A DNA stretch of 64,000 bases from Bathymodiolus brooksi (GCA_963680875.1 OY804588.1:81058829-81122828); one strand, 5' to 3'. Numbered from the stretch's first letter, positions 47,431 through 59,652 are shown. The notes: generated by a model from the sequence alone, not told the origin. A program made the numbers and translations.

Positions 47431-47564
47431 ATGAAGTTATTGTATTCACCTGTCGCCTACATCGACGTACAATACTCCAGTAGAACACTACACGCTTGAG
47501 ACGTCTACAATAGAATATTAGCAATTGATTAATTGCATCAAGTGTATTGTAGGGAAAACAGACT

Positions 47565-47720
47565 AGAGATACCAAAGCGGTAAGCTTAAGCCGTGAATAG
47601 AAGAAGAAGAGAGATGGCATAGGGCAAAAGAAAAAGGACAACTAGTTATCAACGAAACACCACAGAAAAAACTAAATATTGAGCAAAGCGAACCCCACAA
47701 AAAACCGGCGGTGAACAGTT
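47565..47720 (-). mobile_element. Family C repeat, minus copy of an inverted pair
   Basis: Antisense family blocks (ACCAAAGCGGTAAG, AAAGAAAAAGGACAA, GCGAACCCCACAAAAAACCG) face the plus copy at 47235, with about 135 bp between them. Confidence 0.7.
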
Positions 47721-47734
47721 TTGTTTTGTCTGGT

Positions 47735-48235
47735 AGAACATTTCAACTTTGTATTGTAGAACAGTTATGTTTTGTCTGGTAGAACATTTCAACTTTGTAT
47801 TGTAGAACAGTTATGTTTTGTCTGGTAGAACATTTCAACTTTGTATTGTAGAACAGTTATGTTTTGTCTGGTAGAACATTTCAACTTTGTATTGTAGAAC
47901 AGTTATGTTTTGTCTGGTAGAACATTTCAACTTTGTATTGTAGAACAGTTATGTTTTGTCTGGTAGAACATTTCAACTTTGTAGTGTAGAACAGTTATGT
48001 TTTGTCTGGTAGAACATTTCAACTTTGTATTGTAGAACAGTTATGTTTTGTCTGGTAGAACATTTCAACTTTGTATTGTAGAACAGATATGTTTTGTCTG
48101 GTAGAACAATTATGTTTTGTCTGGTAGAACATTTCAACTTTGTATTGTAGAACAGTTATGTTTTGTCTGGTAGAACATTTCAACTTTGTATTGTAAAGCA
48201 GTTATTTATCTTGTGGAACATTTGTATTGTGAAAC
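47735..48235. repeat. 46-bp minisatellite, about 10 units
   Basis: The unit is AGAACAGTTATGTTTTGTCT, GGTAGAACATTTCAACTTTG, TATTGT, almost invariant. One short unit at 48086-48120 lacks the CATTTCAACTTTG part. It follows a family C copy directly. Confidence 0.93.
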
Positions 48236-49234
48236 AGCCATGTCTTGCATCGCATAACATTTTAGCGTTGTTTTAGAAGTCAACTGCACCAACCATAGCA
48301 AGCATGTCTAAAACTCTACCACATAATGTAGATGACGAAAGACTCTATTGACAATTTAAAGATATCTTGCGACTGACGGATTATTGCTTCTTTTATGTTG
48401 CCGATTTTTAAGGTCGTGGACCTCTAACTACTATCCTAACACAACAGACACTGGTTGGAGCCCAGATACTAGATACATATGTTAAAGTATCCAGGATCTA
48501 ATCGTAAAATAACGTCGTATATTTATCTTTTGATATTTACAAAATCATTATGACTTCATGTCAAACATTTTATTGCACTAGCGAAAAGGGAAAGTGTGAG
48601 AAGATTTCTTTTTTGTAATTACCGATCAGGACTACCCTTATCAACACATCGACCAGTGACCACGAAAAACACGGGAAAGTACGACAGCATTGGCGACAAA
48701 AAAGAAGAAAAAAAACATGCATACGCATAAAACGAGTTAAAAGTGACAGTTACTTAACCTACGGTCAATCATGTAAAACATACATGGAATTATACGTAGA
48801 TACCGCCCCAAAAAAATAAAATCCCTCAATAAACTCATTTGTTTTATGAAATGGGATGGGAATATTAAGAAAAAAATTAGGACGATATACAAATTGTTAA
48901 CATTGTATTGCAGTTGATCTGATATTAAAACATAACCAAAAGGGCTCGATGTTGGGAAGAGTCAGATTAATTATTTATTCAACTAACAAGATCCGTCTCC
49001 GTGACGTCCCACGAAGAGGTGTAATGGCCGCTTACACTACGACAGGAAATTCCAAATTATTCATATTTCTAATTGGGTACAGGTATATTAATGTTAATAA
49101 AGGTGTTTTTTGTTTAATAATTAGTTATTTTCGAATAAAAAGTTACAATGTATTGAATTATAACAATTGTTCAACTGACTGGAGTTTTCCTTTAAAGTTC
49201 AAATAGTAATGGCCAACAATAAAACGGGGTCAGG
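48236..49234. other. Noncoding sequence
   Basis: Nothing recognised. Confidence 0.45.
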
Positions 49235-49330
49235 TCATTATTCCGACAGCCCATTGCTCCGACGGCCCATTATTCCGACAGCCCATTGCTCCGACAGCCC
49301 ATTTCTCCGACAACCCATTATTCCGTCAAA
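49235..49330 (-). repeat. 17-bp minisatellite, antisense short array
   Basis: About five units of ATTCCGACAGCCCATTG type, the reverse complement of the array at 50915. Confidence 0.85.
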
Positions 49331-49337
49331 AATGGTC

Positions 49338-50910
49338 AAAAGTAGTATAATTATCTTAAAACCTGATGTTTTTCTTCTATACCTAACGGAAGACTGACTT
49401 TAATCTTTATACTCATTGGGCGGATTGTTTCTGTATTAAACAAAAGGGTAAATATGGGGTCAAAGTCAAATGTCATGGTGCTAGCAGATTCCTTACATCA
49501 TGACGACATGAGAAATATCAGTACCAATTTTGGATGGTCTAACACTTCTACATTTTGGGTTTAATCATGAAAAGTTTACACCGCCACCGTTACGCGAGAC
49601 GACACAAAAATTATTTGAGGGGGGGGGGGGAGATTTTATTTTAAATTTCTTGCCCTGATTTTTACCGAAAAAAAATCTGTCCGGACGAAAATCCCAGCCC
49701 CCGCCCCCGCCCGTCCATAAACCTTGTAACCCTTCAAAACCGTCCATAGTATTTTTTTTTATTAAACTTTACACAAAGGAGTACACCATATGTAGATGTG
49801 CATGAACTAATTATAAAGGTTTGTTCTGACATTAACGGTTGCATTTAGGATACAGAGCCATTGTGAGTGAGCTAGTCTAGTTTGATCCTGGATCTGGAGA
49901 AAAAAATGCCATTACCGTACATTATGATTAATACAATAAAAAATTTTCATAAACTCCAGGAGGGGGGCTAAAATTAAATAATAAAGATTTAATTTTAAGC
50001 AAAATTCGGTTGTTGTCGGGAGTATCACGTCTAAACTCCCACAATTTGTGACCGGAGAGACACTACCTGATGCTGTTCAACCGTATTGCGTTTTCTAATA
50101 CGTTTTAGATACATTGTAAACCGATGAATGCCTCCTTCACATGTACATTTAATGCCCATTAAATGCGCATCGCATGCTCTAAGAGCTTCACACCTATGAC
50201 AAGGAGTTTTCAGTTGGCATAAGTTACGACTGTAATAATACTATTATTTTTTGCATGTAGAGAAAATGTAAATATTTTCGCGTAAATAATGGAAATCGCA
50301 AACGTTTTGACGTACGTGTGAAACCATGTTGGATGCGCATTCAATTCGCATCATGAAACGTACGTCGGAATGCAGAATACATGAACATGTGTGGAAGCGG
50401 CATAATGCATATGGAAGGCGTTCTATTAGCTGCATATGTTGGTTGCCAATCGATGTATTTATTGACCTGAACAAGGGAACTGTCTACCTATCTTCGGAGC
50501 TTTTTCCATTCTTCTGCATATACATTATGCTCCCTTTCTCTCCTTTTCTACTATATACGTCCTTCTTCAATTCTTAACTCTCCTCGCTTCCATGCGTATT
50601 GCTATCTTCCGTCATTTTGTCTTTCTCGTGCTTCTCCCGGTTTACACTTTTTTCCTTCACTCCTCTTTTCTGGTTCCTTTGTGCAATGTGCACAACTTTT
50701 TCTTCAATTTTTAACTTTCCCCATACCAGGTCGGTCGATCATAATTGCCTTGAACGGGGATGTACAGCCTAGGATAAAAGCTCATTTTCCTTTCCAGAAC
50801 ATTCTGTCTAGGCCATGGTCCGTCAAGATTAGCCTGACCGACGGAACATCCTGTTGGATACACCTGGTTAAACCATGGATTTGTGGATTGAGTTCTATTT
50901 TGCATTGTCG
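49338..50910. other. Sequence between the two inverted 17-bp arrays
   Basis: About 1.57 kb with no recognisable protein. It includes a G-run and C-run pair at 49619-49714 that can pair as a hairpin, and a pyrimidine-rich stretch near 50500-50720. Short frames at 50244-50577 and 50681-50932 match no family I recognise. Confidence 0.5.
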
Positions 50911-50914
50911 GAAA

Positions 50915-51335
50915 AATGGGCCGTCGGAGTAATGGGCCGTCGGAGTAATGGGCTGTCGGTGTAATGGGTTGTCGGAGTAATGGGTTGTCGGAGTAATGGG
51001 CTGTCGGAGTAATGGGCTGTCGGAGTAATGGGTTGTCGGAGTAATGGGCTGTCGGAGTAATGGGTTGTCGGAGTAATGGGCTGTCGGAGTAATGGGTTGT
51101 CGGAGTAATGGGCTGTCGGAGTAATGGGTTGTCGGAGTAATGGGCTGTCGGAGTAATGGGCTGTCGGAGTAATGGGTTGTCGGAGTAATGGGCTGTCGGA
51201 GTAATGGGCTGTCGGAGTAATGGGTTGTCGGAGTAATGGGCTGTCGGAGTTATGGGCTGTCGGAGTAATGGGTTGTCGGAGTTATGGGCTGTCGGAGTTA
51301 TGGGCTGTCGGAGTTATGGGCTGTCGGAATAATGC
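50915..51335 (+). repeat. 17-bp minisatellite, long array
   Basis: About 24 units of GTAATGGGCTGTCGGAG, with C/T alternation (GGGCTG/GGGTTG) and a few GTTATGG units at the right end. Confidence 0.93.
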
Positions 51336-52110
51336 TACGCTTCCCAATAAGACAACGTCACAAACCACACCTCAGTCAATACATCATCCAGATACAAACA
51401 CACATACAGAGGGAATGCAAATCTACTTCTTTCCATGGAATAGGAACACAAGAGTGTGTGTGTGTGGGTTTTTTTTTGGGGGGGGGGGGTGGGGGTGAAC
51501 CGGTTGATGAAATGGAATCAGTATTCACTGCCATCTTGGTAGCTTGATAGCATGTGGGCAAACAGATATAAACCCACAATAAAACAAAAACAAAAAAAAT
51601 CCAAAAAACCCCACACAGATTGACTTCAGGTGGTACCATTGCGTTAACATTTAATATGTGCACATCAAAAGTTAGGTCAGGATTTATTTCGTAATAAATT
51701 GTCCACTAATGCTAGTCTGGTAGACACTTTATGAAGCTGATAATCGGTTGTTTGTTAATTGTTGATTAACGTCAATATTTTAGCTATTACCATGACATGT
51801 TTACAAACAATATTTTTTGTGAGTGAAAAGGTGGCTCTGGTAGGCGCCAATTTTGATGGGAGAAATTAAGACTACCACCTGACAAAGACAATATAATGGA
51901 TAGGTCTGGCAAATACGACTTACAACGGGACACCAAGGGCCACATGGACCAAGGTATAGCTCACAAGGAACTGTTGTAAGACATGTTTGAAGATATCAAA
52001 GGGGTACTAGTAATCAAAAGGTGTAATTGGAGGAAGGACATACAATACAATGGTCAAAAGTAAAAGGACAAAATGACATACAATGGTCTACAAAACATTA
52101 CACAGATAAC
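51336..52110. other. Noncoding sequence
   Basis: TG and G runs near 51450-51495 and a worn SINE tail at 51742. Overlapping short frames are low complexity. Confidence 0.45.
51742..51802 (-). mobile_element. SINE tail fragment
   Basis: Diverged antisense tail: TTGTTGATTAACGTCAATAT then TTTAGCTATTACCATGACAT. Confidence 0.4.
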
Positions 52111-52407
52111 TAAGGTACCGACCGTTTAACTTGTAGGGGGGGGGGGGGGGGGGCTGGATTTTTTTTTCGCTCAGAATTTTTTTTTTCGAACAACACGAGT
52201 GTTAGAATATATATTTTTTTTTTGTCGCGCAAAGCACGAATATTTTTTTCCAGAATTTATCATTAGGTTATGTGACAAAAACTCTGAATCAGATTTTTTT
52301 TTCCTCCACCAAAATCAGAATATTTTTTCAGCAACATTGGGAATCAGAATATTTTTTTTAGAAACCCCCCCCCCCCCCCCCTTTCAAGTTAAATGGTCGC
52401 TCCCTAA
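52111..52407. mobile_element. MITE-like element with G-run termini, copy 2
   Basis: The left end CGACCGTTTAACTTGTA then 18 G residues, and the right end (complement CGACCATTTAACTTGAAA then G-run), are inverted. The interior has repeated short blocks of the type CAGAATATTTTTTT. An 80-codon frame here is low complexity. Confidence 0.6.
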
Positions 52408-52767
52408 AGATCGAGCAACACGTACACCATTATCAACATGATTGAATTCCAGTGCTCTTGAAGGGTATGATGTCTTATATACAGGGATAGTCATATTCTC
52501 CAAAAACACAAGGCACCTAATTACGTCATATGGGTAATAACATTTCAAGAACAAAAAATGGATTTAATTATAAGTGTTTTACCTTCAACAATATGTCAGT
52601 AGATCTTAGAGGTCAATTTTATTAGTGGATCAAAACGTGGATGTACTAGATTATTTTTGTCTACCCCCGGGATTATCCAAAGTGTGAGGGTTTATTGATG
52701 AAAAACACAACACAACCCTACATCGTATCACTCAACTGATACTTAATATATTAAAATGTGCTTCAAT

Positions 52768-52820
52768 AGTTGATAGATTGATTTGATTGATGCTTAACGG
52801 CAACTTTAGCAGTATTTCAG
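52768..52820 (-). mobile_element. SINE tail fragment
   Basis: TTGATGCTTAACGGCAACTT followed by TAGCAGTATTTCAG is an antisense tail remnant. Confidence 0.45.
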
Positions 52821-53201
52821 AAAAAAATAGTATCTCTTTCATGGATGAACATAAACATAATCTGCATATTACTAGTACATCTGAGTAAAGATATAATGTA
52901 TTAAATGTTCTTATATGACATGTCTTGATGAGATACTAGCTCTTCATAGCATCACTTAAATATTGAAGAGGTTGTTCATGTTTTTATTCTTTGTTTATAT
53001 ATGTTGAACTAGATAGTCAGAAGGAGTCGGTCAAAACCAGTTAAGGGGATCTCTCCCATTAGCCTGCTTTCTGTGTTTCTGAGTATTTTGGTGTGCTAGA
53101 GAAGTGGTTCGTGTTGTTTTCATTGGTTACAATGTCGACCATTTCTATAATTTGTTCACTGTGTTTTATTCATGTAATGTCCTGTATTACTTCAGGAAAA
53201 G

Positions 53202-53391
53202 CAGGGGCGGATCCAGGATTTCAAGTTAGGGGGGGCGCACTTAAAAAAATTGCGCCGAGCGGAGGGAGGCGCGGAAAATTTTGGGGTATTTCGTGTGAAA
53301 AATCACGATTTTACGCCAAAAATATCATATTTTTTCCAATTTTAGGGGGGGGGGGACGCCGGGTGCGCCCCCTCCCCTGGATCCGCCCCTG
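53202..53391. mobile_element. hAT-like MITE, CAGGGGCGGATCC family, best preserved copy
   Basis: Perfect termini CAGGGGCGGATCCAGG and CCTGGATCCGCCCCTG, interior as in the 8.9-kb copy, and AAAAG duplicated at 53197-53201 and 53392-53396. The 99-codon plus frame and 83-codon minus frame over it are artefacts. Confidence 0.88.
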
Positions 53392-53396
53392 AAAAG

Positions 53397-54624
53397 TATC
53401 CATGATTGAAAAGACTGGAGAAGGACCAATGAACTACTGTAACAACACAAACCCTTACATAATAATATATTTGTGTAGACAAAGCGAGGGACTCGACAAC
53501 TGACAATAATTAAAGCTTGAATGCGATTGGAACAATTTTCAATCGACAACCTGATTTTGGATTTAGAATATTTCACGGATTTTGTTGTGTGAACCCAATA
53601 TGTTTTTTTTATTATAAAATTCCAATTTCAATCCAGATTAAAAGATGTCGTGCAAATTAAGTAATATCAGATAAAAAGTCACATCAGCTGTGTGCACCAG
53701 ACATCTCACGAGAATTGATTATAATTATTGAAATAGATCTATAATTTTGAGTTTTAATAAGGCCATATACTTTTTGTCACCCAAATCGTTCTAAATTTGC
53801 TCAAATATAAATTGGATTTAAACTAGGAGAACACCGTCAGAGATAAAATAATTAACACCGAACCGGCGTATGATGTTTTCTTGTTCGTATAATGAGCTTC
53901 ACAAAATCGTTAAAACTGAGCCCTTTGGGGTCTAATTGGCAATTAGACGGGGAAAAGAAGGATTGACACGGCGTAATTAGTCCCTGTGTTGAAGAAATCA
54001 TTTTGTTTACCTAAAATCTCACTTAATTGGTATAGTTTATAAATTTTTACATCATTAGTAGCATTCCACTAGGTATCTAGTTATAAGCTGTCAAATTAGC
54101 CAATTTATTGTAAAAAAAAATCTAAATGTATGTAATAATTTAAAAAACTAAACAAATAATGCAAGTTTTTCTGTTTGCAAAAAAAAGTATGAATTCTAGC
54201 AGCAGGAATAACCATTCTCTGTCAACTGTTTGTACTTAGTCAGTATTTTATCAAGCAGAAAAAGATTATTTTATGAAATACAATTTACTTTTAAAGAGAT
54301 CATTAAAATCGCGGGAAAATGTCACATTTACAGAACTAGAAATGCTTGTTATCCGTATTTATTATTTTTCTAAAAGATGAAAAGAATTTTAAAATACATG
54401 TATATAAATTGATTTAGTCTGAAAAATGTAAGCTATTTAAATAATTGTGTTATGTTGGGAAGAGCACGTAATGTCGAACACCGGAACTATTTACACGTGT
54501 TAGCACATTGTACACTGAAAATGAACATGACGCAATGACTTCATCATACAGTATAAAGCTGGAAATGATTGAATTCAACATACAGTTACTCCAATGATGA
54601 CATACATTTTTTCAATTATTTTTT
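53397..54624. other. AT-rich, repeat-poor sequence; possible regulatory block
   Basis: No element recognised. 53860-54080 has a repeat-free texture with motifs such as CTAATTGGCAATTAGACG and GGCGTAATTAGTCC. Confidence 0.4.
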
Positions 54625-54740
54625 TCGATCTTTAGTTTTCTGTGTAGTGTTTTGTCATGATGTTTTGTTTTCTTCTGACCATTTTATTGACTACTTCGTT
54701 TCTACGGCTTCTGATTACCCCCTTTTTGTATCTTCAAACG
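54625..54740 (+). mobile_element. Family C repeat, plus copy of an inverted pair
   Basis: CGATCTTTAGTTTTCTGTGT, TTCTTCTGACCATTTTATTG and CTACGGCTTCTGATTACCCC follow the family order. The head is absent. Confidence 0.68.
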
Positions 54741-54824
54741 TTTCTTAATCGCGATGCCAACGAAAACGAAATTCTGTGTAGTAAATTTATATTTCAAATA
54801 TGAGATGCTGCGAAGAATGTATGA

Positions 54825-55030
54825 AGGGTGTAATCAGAATCCATATATCGAAGAAGAACAGACAACATAAAGACCAAAAGAAAAGGGCAATAGGACAAAT
54901 AACGATCTACAAAACATACACATAAAACTAAAAATTTAGTAACACGAACCTCACTAAAAATCAGGGGTAAGCTCAGGTGCTCCGGTAGGGTGAGCAGTTC
55001 CTGCTCTGCCAGTCACACCCGGCGGGTTAA
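54825..55030 (-). mobile_element. Family C repeat, minus copy of an inverted pair
   Basis: Full antisense copy: GGGTGTAATCAGAATCCATA, GAAAAGGGCAATAGGACAAA, ACACGAACCTCACTAAAAAT, then the head region GAGCAGTTCCTGCTCTGCCA and CACACCCGGCGGG. Confidence 0.75.
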
Positions 55031-55792
55031 TCTAGTTACAAACCGGTGATAAGTCATGAATAAGGAAAGGACCGGGAAGTGCGTCCGACAAGTGGAACAG
55101 ATCCGTGGTCATGTGTGGCATAGATATTCCATAACGGTTTATAACCAAGTCATGGTGGCGAAGTGATGACTTTAACTTTACCAATAGGAACCCTTGGTTC
55201 AGTAGCTTTCTTGTTAGCAACAACTATTTTTTGCAACATACTTACATCTAAGGACATCCTCTATTGAGTCATGTCAGGGTTAATATTTTCAGCCGACCAA
55301 TCAGCGACCGGTGTAGCAAATCTTGAGTTATTAAACTCTAAAATGTCAGTGCCAATATTTTCCCCCGTTGATCTGTTTTAAAATATCGTAGTCTCCTCGT
55401 GCTCACACAGGTTAATAAAAAAAAATATATTAAAGATATGGGATTACATCCGAGTGTTCTTATTGAAATGACGTAATCTAAATTGTGTAGTAGGTCATGT
55501 AGTTTGTATAACCGAGCCCAGGCCGAGGACTGTTGTCCGATAGGTCAATATATATTTACTCTCTTGCATGCGATTGGAGGAAAGGTTACGCCACATTGGT
55601 CAAAAAAGATACAACAACAACCATACACTGTTTATCTGGTCGAAGTGACGTATGTCCTTATTCAATATTCAGTAGTCTTAATATCAGCTTTGTATACTGC
55701 AAAACGTCTTTACATATTTTCTGGTGGCAGCCATTTTGTTTTATCCCTATCACAATTCATTTTGCAATTGTACATTATGTTTCCCCTCAGTA
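55031..55792. other. Noncoding sequence
   Basis: Frames at 55032-55923 have no recognisable product. No repeat recognised before the SINE. Confidence 0.45.
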
Positions 55793-55995
55793 GTTGTATG
55801 ATCAGCATGCTCGCCTCAAATGAGGCAGATAGAACGTGGGTGAGCGCTCTAATCGGGTCAACCCAGATTATAAAAATGATATTAGTTGCTTCTCTACTAT
55901 ATAAAGACAGAGTTAACAAGTAAACGAAATGATTAGTTGGCAATGAGGAGGGATACTGTGTCTTAGTGGAGAGACATGTTTAACTGTGGATTGTT
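55793..55995 (+). mobile_element. SINE family B, 5' two thirds
   Basis: The diverged head (TTGTATGATCAGCATGCTCG) is followed by GTCAACCCAGATTATAAAAA and GTGGAGAGACATGTTTAAC. A 146-codon frame at 55483-55923 overlaps it and is probably chance. Confidence 0.68.
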
Positions 55996-56289
55996 TTTAG
56001 ATAACAAAAACCCAACACAACATGCTTATCAAATACACCAGTATCATTCCGTGAATTAATAACTTGTTCTCGCCAGGATATGGCTAAACTACTATAAACA
56101 ATCTTCCTTCAAGCAACAGCTTAGTAACTGTAATAATTTCCTTAAGACAACATTTATCACTAACCATAACTACGGGCTTAATCCCATATTTATTAGTCAA
56201 TATAATAACGTTGTTAAGAAAATCTACAGTAAATATAATTACCTCTTTCATGCAAGCATAAAAAGTAAAATTAAGAACTACATACCGTT

Positions 56290-56787
56290 GCGGTGTTATA
56301 GAGTAAACCTTCCCCCCATAGTAGATTAACCCCCCGGAAGATTTACTATATAGTAAACCTTCCCCCATGAGGGAACGTTTACTATATAGTATTTATTCCG
56401 CATAGTAAACCTTCCTACCTACTCAAATACTGCAAAATGACTCCGTACATTTTTGTTTTACCTTTTAATCATAACCGGATCGGATATAATTAATGGTATA
56501 TAACAATTAAAATTAACACTATTAAGGTGCTAAATTCCGAATCAATAGTAATTATCCGGATTAAGGGGGAACATTTACTATATAGCAAAATATCCGGGGG
56601 GATGATCGGCTATGGATGAGGGAATGTTTGCTATATAGTACATTTTCCTCCAAGGGAATATTTACTATATAATAAAGTGTACGGGGGGAAGGTTTACTAT
56701 ATAGCAAATATTCCGAGGGGGAATGTTCACTATATAGTAAACATTCCGGGGGAAGGTTTGCTATGCAGAAGGTTTACTATACGACAC
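56290..56787. mobile_element. Element packed with TACTATATAGTA palindromes
   Basis: The termini CGGTGTTATAGAGTAAACC and, in complement, CGGTGTCGTATAGTAAACC are inverted. Inside, in both orientations, are around a dozen variants of TTTACTATATAGTAAAC followed by G- or C-runs, clustered at 56300-56415 and 56570-56780. The middle 56420-56560 is ordinary AT-rich sequence. No coding potential and no clear target duplication. Confidence 0.6.
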
Positions 56788-56814
56788 CGGAACACATGAC
56801 TTCACCTACGTTTT

Positions 56815-56958
56815 AATGAGATTAGTATTGTTCGATCTTTAGTTTTCTATGTAGTCTTGTAGATAATTGGTTGTGCTTTTGTCCTTTTTCTTTTGACCAT
56901 TACATTGTCTGTCCTGTTTTAAGGTTAATGATTACCTCTTTGGTATTTACAATTGTTC
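56815..56958 (+). mobile_element. Family C repeat, 3' part
   Basis: CGATCTTTAGTTTTCTATGT, TTGTCCTTTTTCTTTTGACC and TGATTACCTCTTTGGTA match the family. Confidence 0.65.
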
Positions 56959-56959
56959 G

Positions 56960-57690
56960 TAGTAATAATAACTACCTTCATGCTTGTTAGCCACTATAAC
57001 TGTTCCCTTAAGACTACCACGATAGTTCCAAGAATTACGTTGCTATGACAACCATTTAGCACCTATTTCTACTTCCTTAAGACAACCAAGATGGTATCAA
57101 GAATTACGTTGTTATGACAACCATAATCACCTATTTCTACTTCCTGATGGTAACTATAATTACGTTGTCATGACAACAATTTAGCACCTATTTCTACTTC
57201 CTTAAGATAACCACAAGGGGAATTATATTCTTTCATACAGCCTTTTATTGAATATATTTACCTCATCCAAGTCATTTCTAACAACTATGGTTTCGTCCTT
57301 AAGAGAACATTTTCTTAAAGTATACATAAGTACCTTCATTAAGACAATTTTCAGCAACTTTAATTACTTCTTTAAGACAATATTACTTCACGACGAAATC
57401 TTTCCTGTAAATTTAATTTTTACAGTAAGGCAATCTTTCTAGTAAATATAATTATTTCAAGATAACCTTTGCAAAAATACATCTTTTCTTCCGTTAAGAC
57501 AGAATTCAGTAACTATAATTACTTCCTTAAGACAATCTTTTAAAACAATAACTACTTAATGAAGAAACCTATTATTACTTTCTTAAAACATGCAGTTTTG
57601 CAACTATCATTACTTTCTTAAGGCAATCGTTTCATGACTACAATGACTTCTTTAAGACAACCTTTATAGTAACAAAAATCAGTTGGCGTT
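56960..57690. repeat. Degenerate CTTCCTTAAGACAACC repeats
   Basis: Units near 57040-57200 share TTACGTTG-TATGACAACCAT, GCACCTATTTCTACTTCC and TTAAGACAACCA, with a period close to 69 bp. Further right only AACTATAATTACTTCCTTAA-type blocks remain. Related blocks occur antisense or diverged at 56110-56250. Confidence 0.7.
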
Positions 57691-57699
57691 TGTGGCCCT

Positions 57700-58110
57700 T
57701 CATTTTGTGTTTTCTGTTCATGATATTTTACCCATCACTTGATGTTTATTGCCCATTAGTTTTTAACCATCCCTTGGTTTTTTTCCGTCTATGAATTTTT
57801 GCCATTCACTTAAGTCTTGTTGTCCATGAGTTTTTTTTCCCATTACTTGATGTTTATTGCCCTTGGGTTTTTTGGGCATCCCTTGGTGTTTTGTTGTCAA
57901 TGACTTTTTGCCCACCATTTTGTTGATTGCTGTACTTGAGCTAGTTTTTGCCAATCGGTTGCTGTTCGCCCTCATTGAGCTTTTGTCGATGTCCTGCCCG
58001 GCAGTTGGTGCTTGCCGCCATGAGTTTTTGTCCACCACTTGATATTTGCAGTCCATGAGTATTTGCTCAACACTTGATGTTTGCAGTCCATGAGTTTTTA
58101 ATTTGCGGAC
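57700..58110. repeat. Degenerate short repeats (CACTTGATGTTTATTGCCC)
   Basis: CATCACTTGATGTTTATTGC, CCATGAGTTTTT and CATCCCTTGG motifs recur at irregular spacing. They produce a 124-codon minus frame (58137-57763) rich in Lys and Gln that matches nothing I recognise. Confidence 0.6.
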
Positions 58111-59389
58111 CACTGTGTACTCGACGTCAATGTACATTTCAAGTTTACATCAACTACTCAGATACAATTCGCCTCGGTCAATATTGCTTTGTCTGGTCAA
58201 CATAATACCATATTTACCCTAAAAAAGTTCAAAATTGTAGCATAGCTTAATAACAAAAAACGTAAAATACCAACCGTTTGGCAAAAAAATTGTTTCTGAA
58301 ATCACAATTTATTTTCACAGTGTAAACTTTTTTGGAAAGTTAATACAGCATGTGTATGTGTGTGCAGATATCGCGTAACACTATTTGTTTGAGACAAACA
58401 TTAAAAAAACAATTCTTTGCAAATAATAATAAACCATGGCTAATTAAAGACATTTCATGTGTCTGTTTAAATATTTAAGTTTGGCTTATTAGGAATACTT
58501 GTATGATAATTTATATTTAGAACACATTAAACGCTTTCGTGTAAGTTTACTTTCTTTTATTCTTCATTATGTGACCTTGTGTAGAGGGATACAATTTGAC
58601 GAATACAGATTATCAAAGGCAATATTTAGTTAACACTTCAAATAAATTGATGAAACTAATTATCCAGCCAACGAAATGTAATAAATAGAGCAAATAGAAG
58701 GTCTGAAAAAACCCAAGAGGCTTAAAACACTTTTGTAATGATAACTATATAATACTAGATAGATAGGATAAATACAGATAAAGGTTTAAATTGATGAGCA
58801 AGTATGCTTATTCTGCATTAAATACTAACAACATTTACATATAAAATTATGAGTAGAAAGTTTTAAACAGTGATGGTCAACAATTTCACCAATATCAGTA
58901 AAATGACCAGCCACCCTCACATAAAATCATTGAACATATGAATGACCACAACTTATGGTGTTGGAAATCCTGGTCCTGGCTTGGGACAAGCACAAAACGG
59001 TGGCGGCATTAAACCGGTCAATGTTCTATAGTCAATCCTCAAATATCTGTTTGAATCCCAACATTTTGATGGGCTATTATTTCATTTGTATTGCTTTTAT
59101 TTGTGTAATACCAATTTGTTTTTCTCCTCAGTTGATTAAATTTTGATTCGTAACACGGTTATATTATAGGTATCACTTTTAATTGCTAGTCTTTCTTCAG
59201 ATTATGCAGTGAGTGGTGCACGGTCAGAAACCCTATTAAATATGATAGGAAGAAAGGATATGGATGTAAATGAATATGAGAGAATATCCAACATTTCATT
59301 TAGACTAAAGTTAAGAAACAGCTTGTAGTGAGAAAAAATATATATGTAAATGAAGAAGAGAGACTATGTACCATTACACGAAGACAAAG
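58111..59389. other. AT-rich noncoding sequence
   Basis: Nothing recognised. A possible old SINE head near 58985-59060 is too diverged to call. Confidence 0.4.
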
Positions 59390-59486
59390 GTGGGTTTGTA
59401 TTGCTCAACCTTTAGTTTTCTGTGTACTGTTTTGAAGATCATTGTTTGTCTTTTTGTCCTTTTTATCTTTGACCATCGTATTGCTT
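59390..59486 (+). mobile_element. Family C repeat, middle part, cut by foldback element
   Basis: GTTTGTATTGCTCAACCTTT through TTTGACCATCGTATTGCTT match the family. The sequence then passes directly into the foldback element at 59487. Confidence 0.65.
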
Positions 59487-59652
59487 AAGAAATAATTCAT
59501 GGCAGCCGTAAATTTGTGCTCATTTAACCATGGGTTGGGCATTTATATTCGATTATTTTTTCCCGAGCGCAAGCGAGGGATAAAATACGAATATAAATGC
59601 CCAACCCATGGTTAAGTGTACACAAATCTACTGCTGCCATGAATTATTTCTT
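59487..59652. mobile_element. Foldback element with about 65-bp arms
   Basis: AAGAAATAATTCATGGCAGC at the left and its complement at the right (ending 59652) continue inward to AACCATGGGTTGGGCATTTA. The centre TCCCGAGCGCAAGCGAGGGA is itself nearly palindromic. It adjoins the 3' end of a family C repeat. Confidence 0.68.

Noticed and set aside
55483..55923. 146-codon plus frame
   Set aside because: The end is a SINE family B copy; no recognisable protein features.
57763..58137. 124-codon Lys/Gln-rich minus frame
   Set aside because: Generated by degenerate short repeats; no homology recognised.
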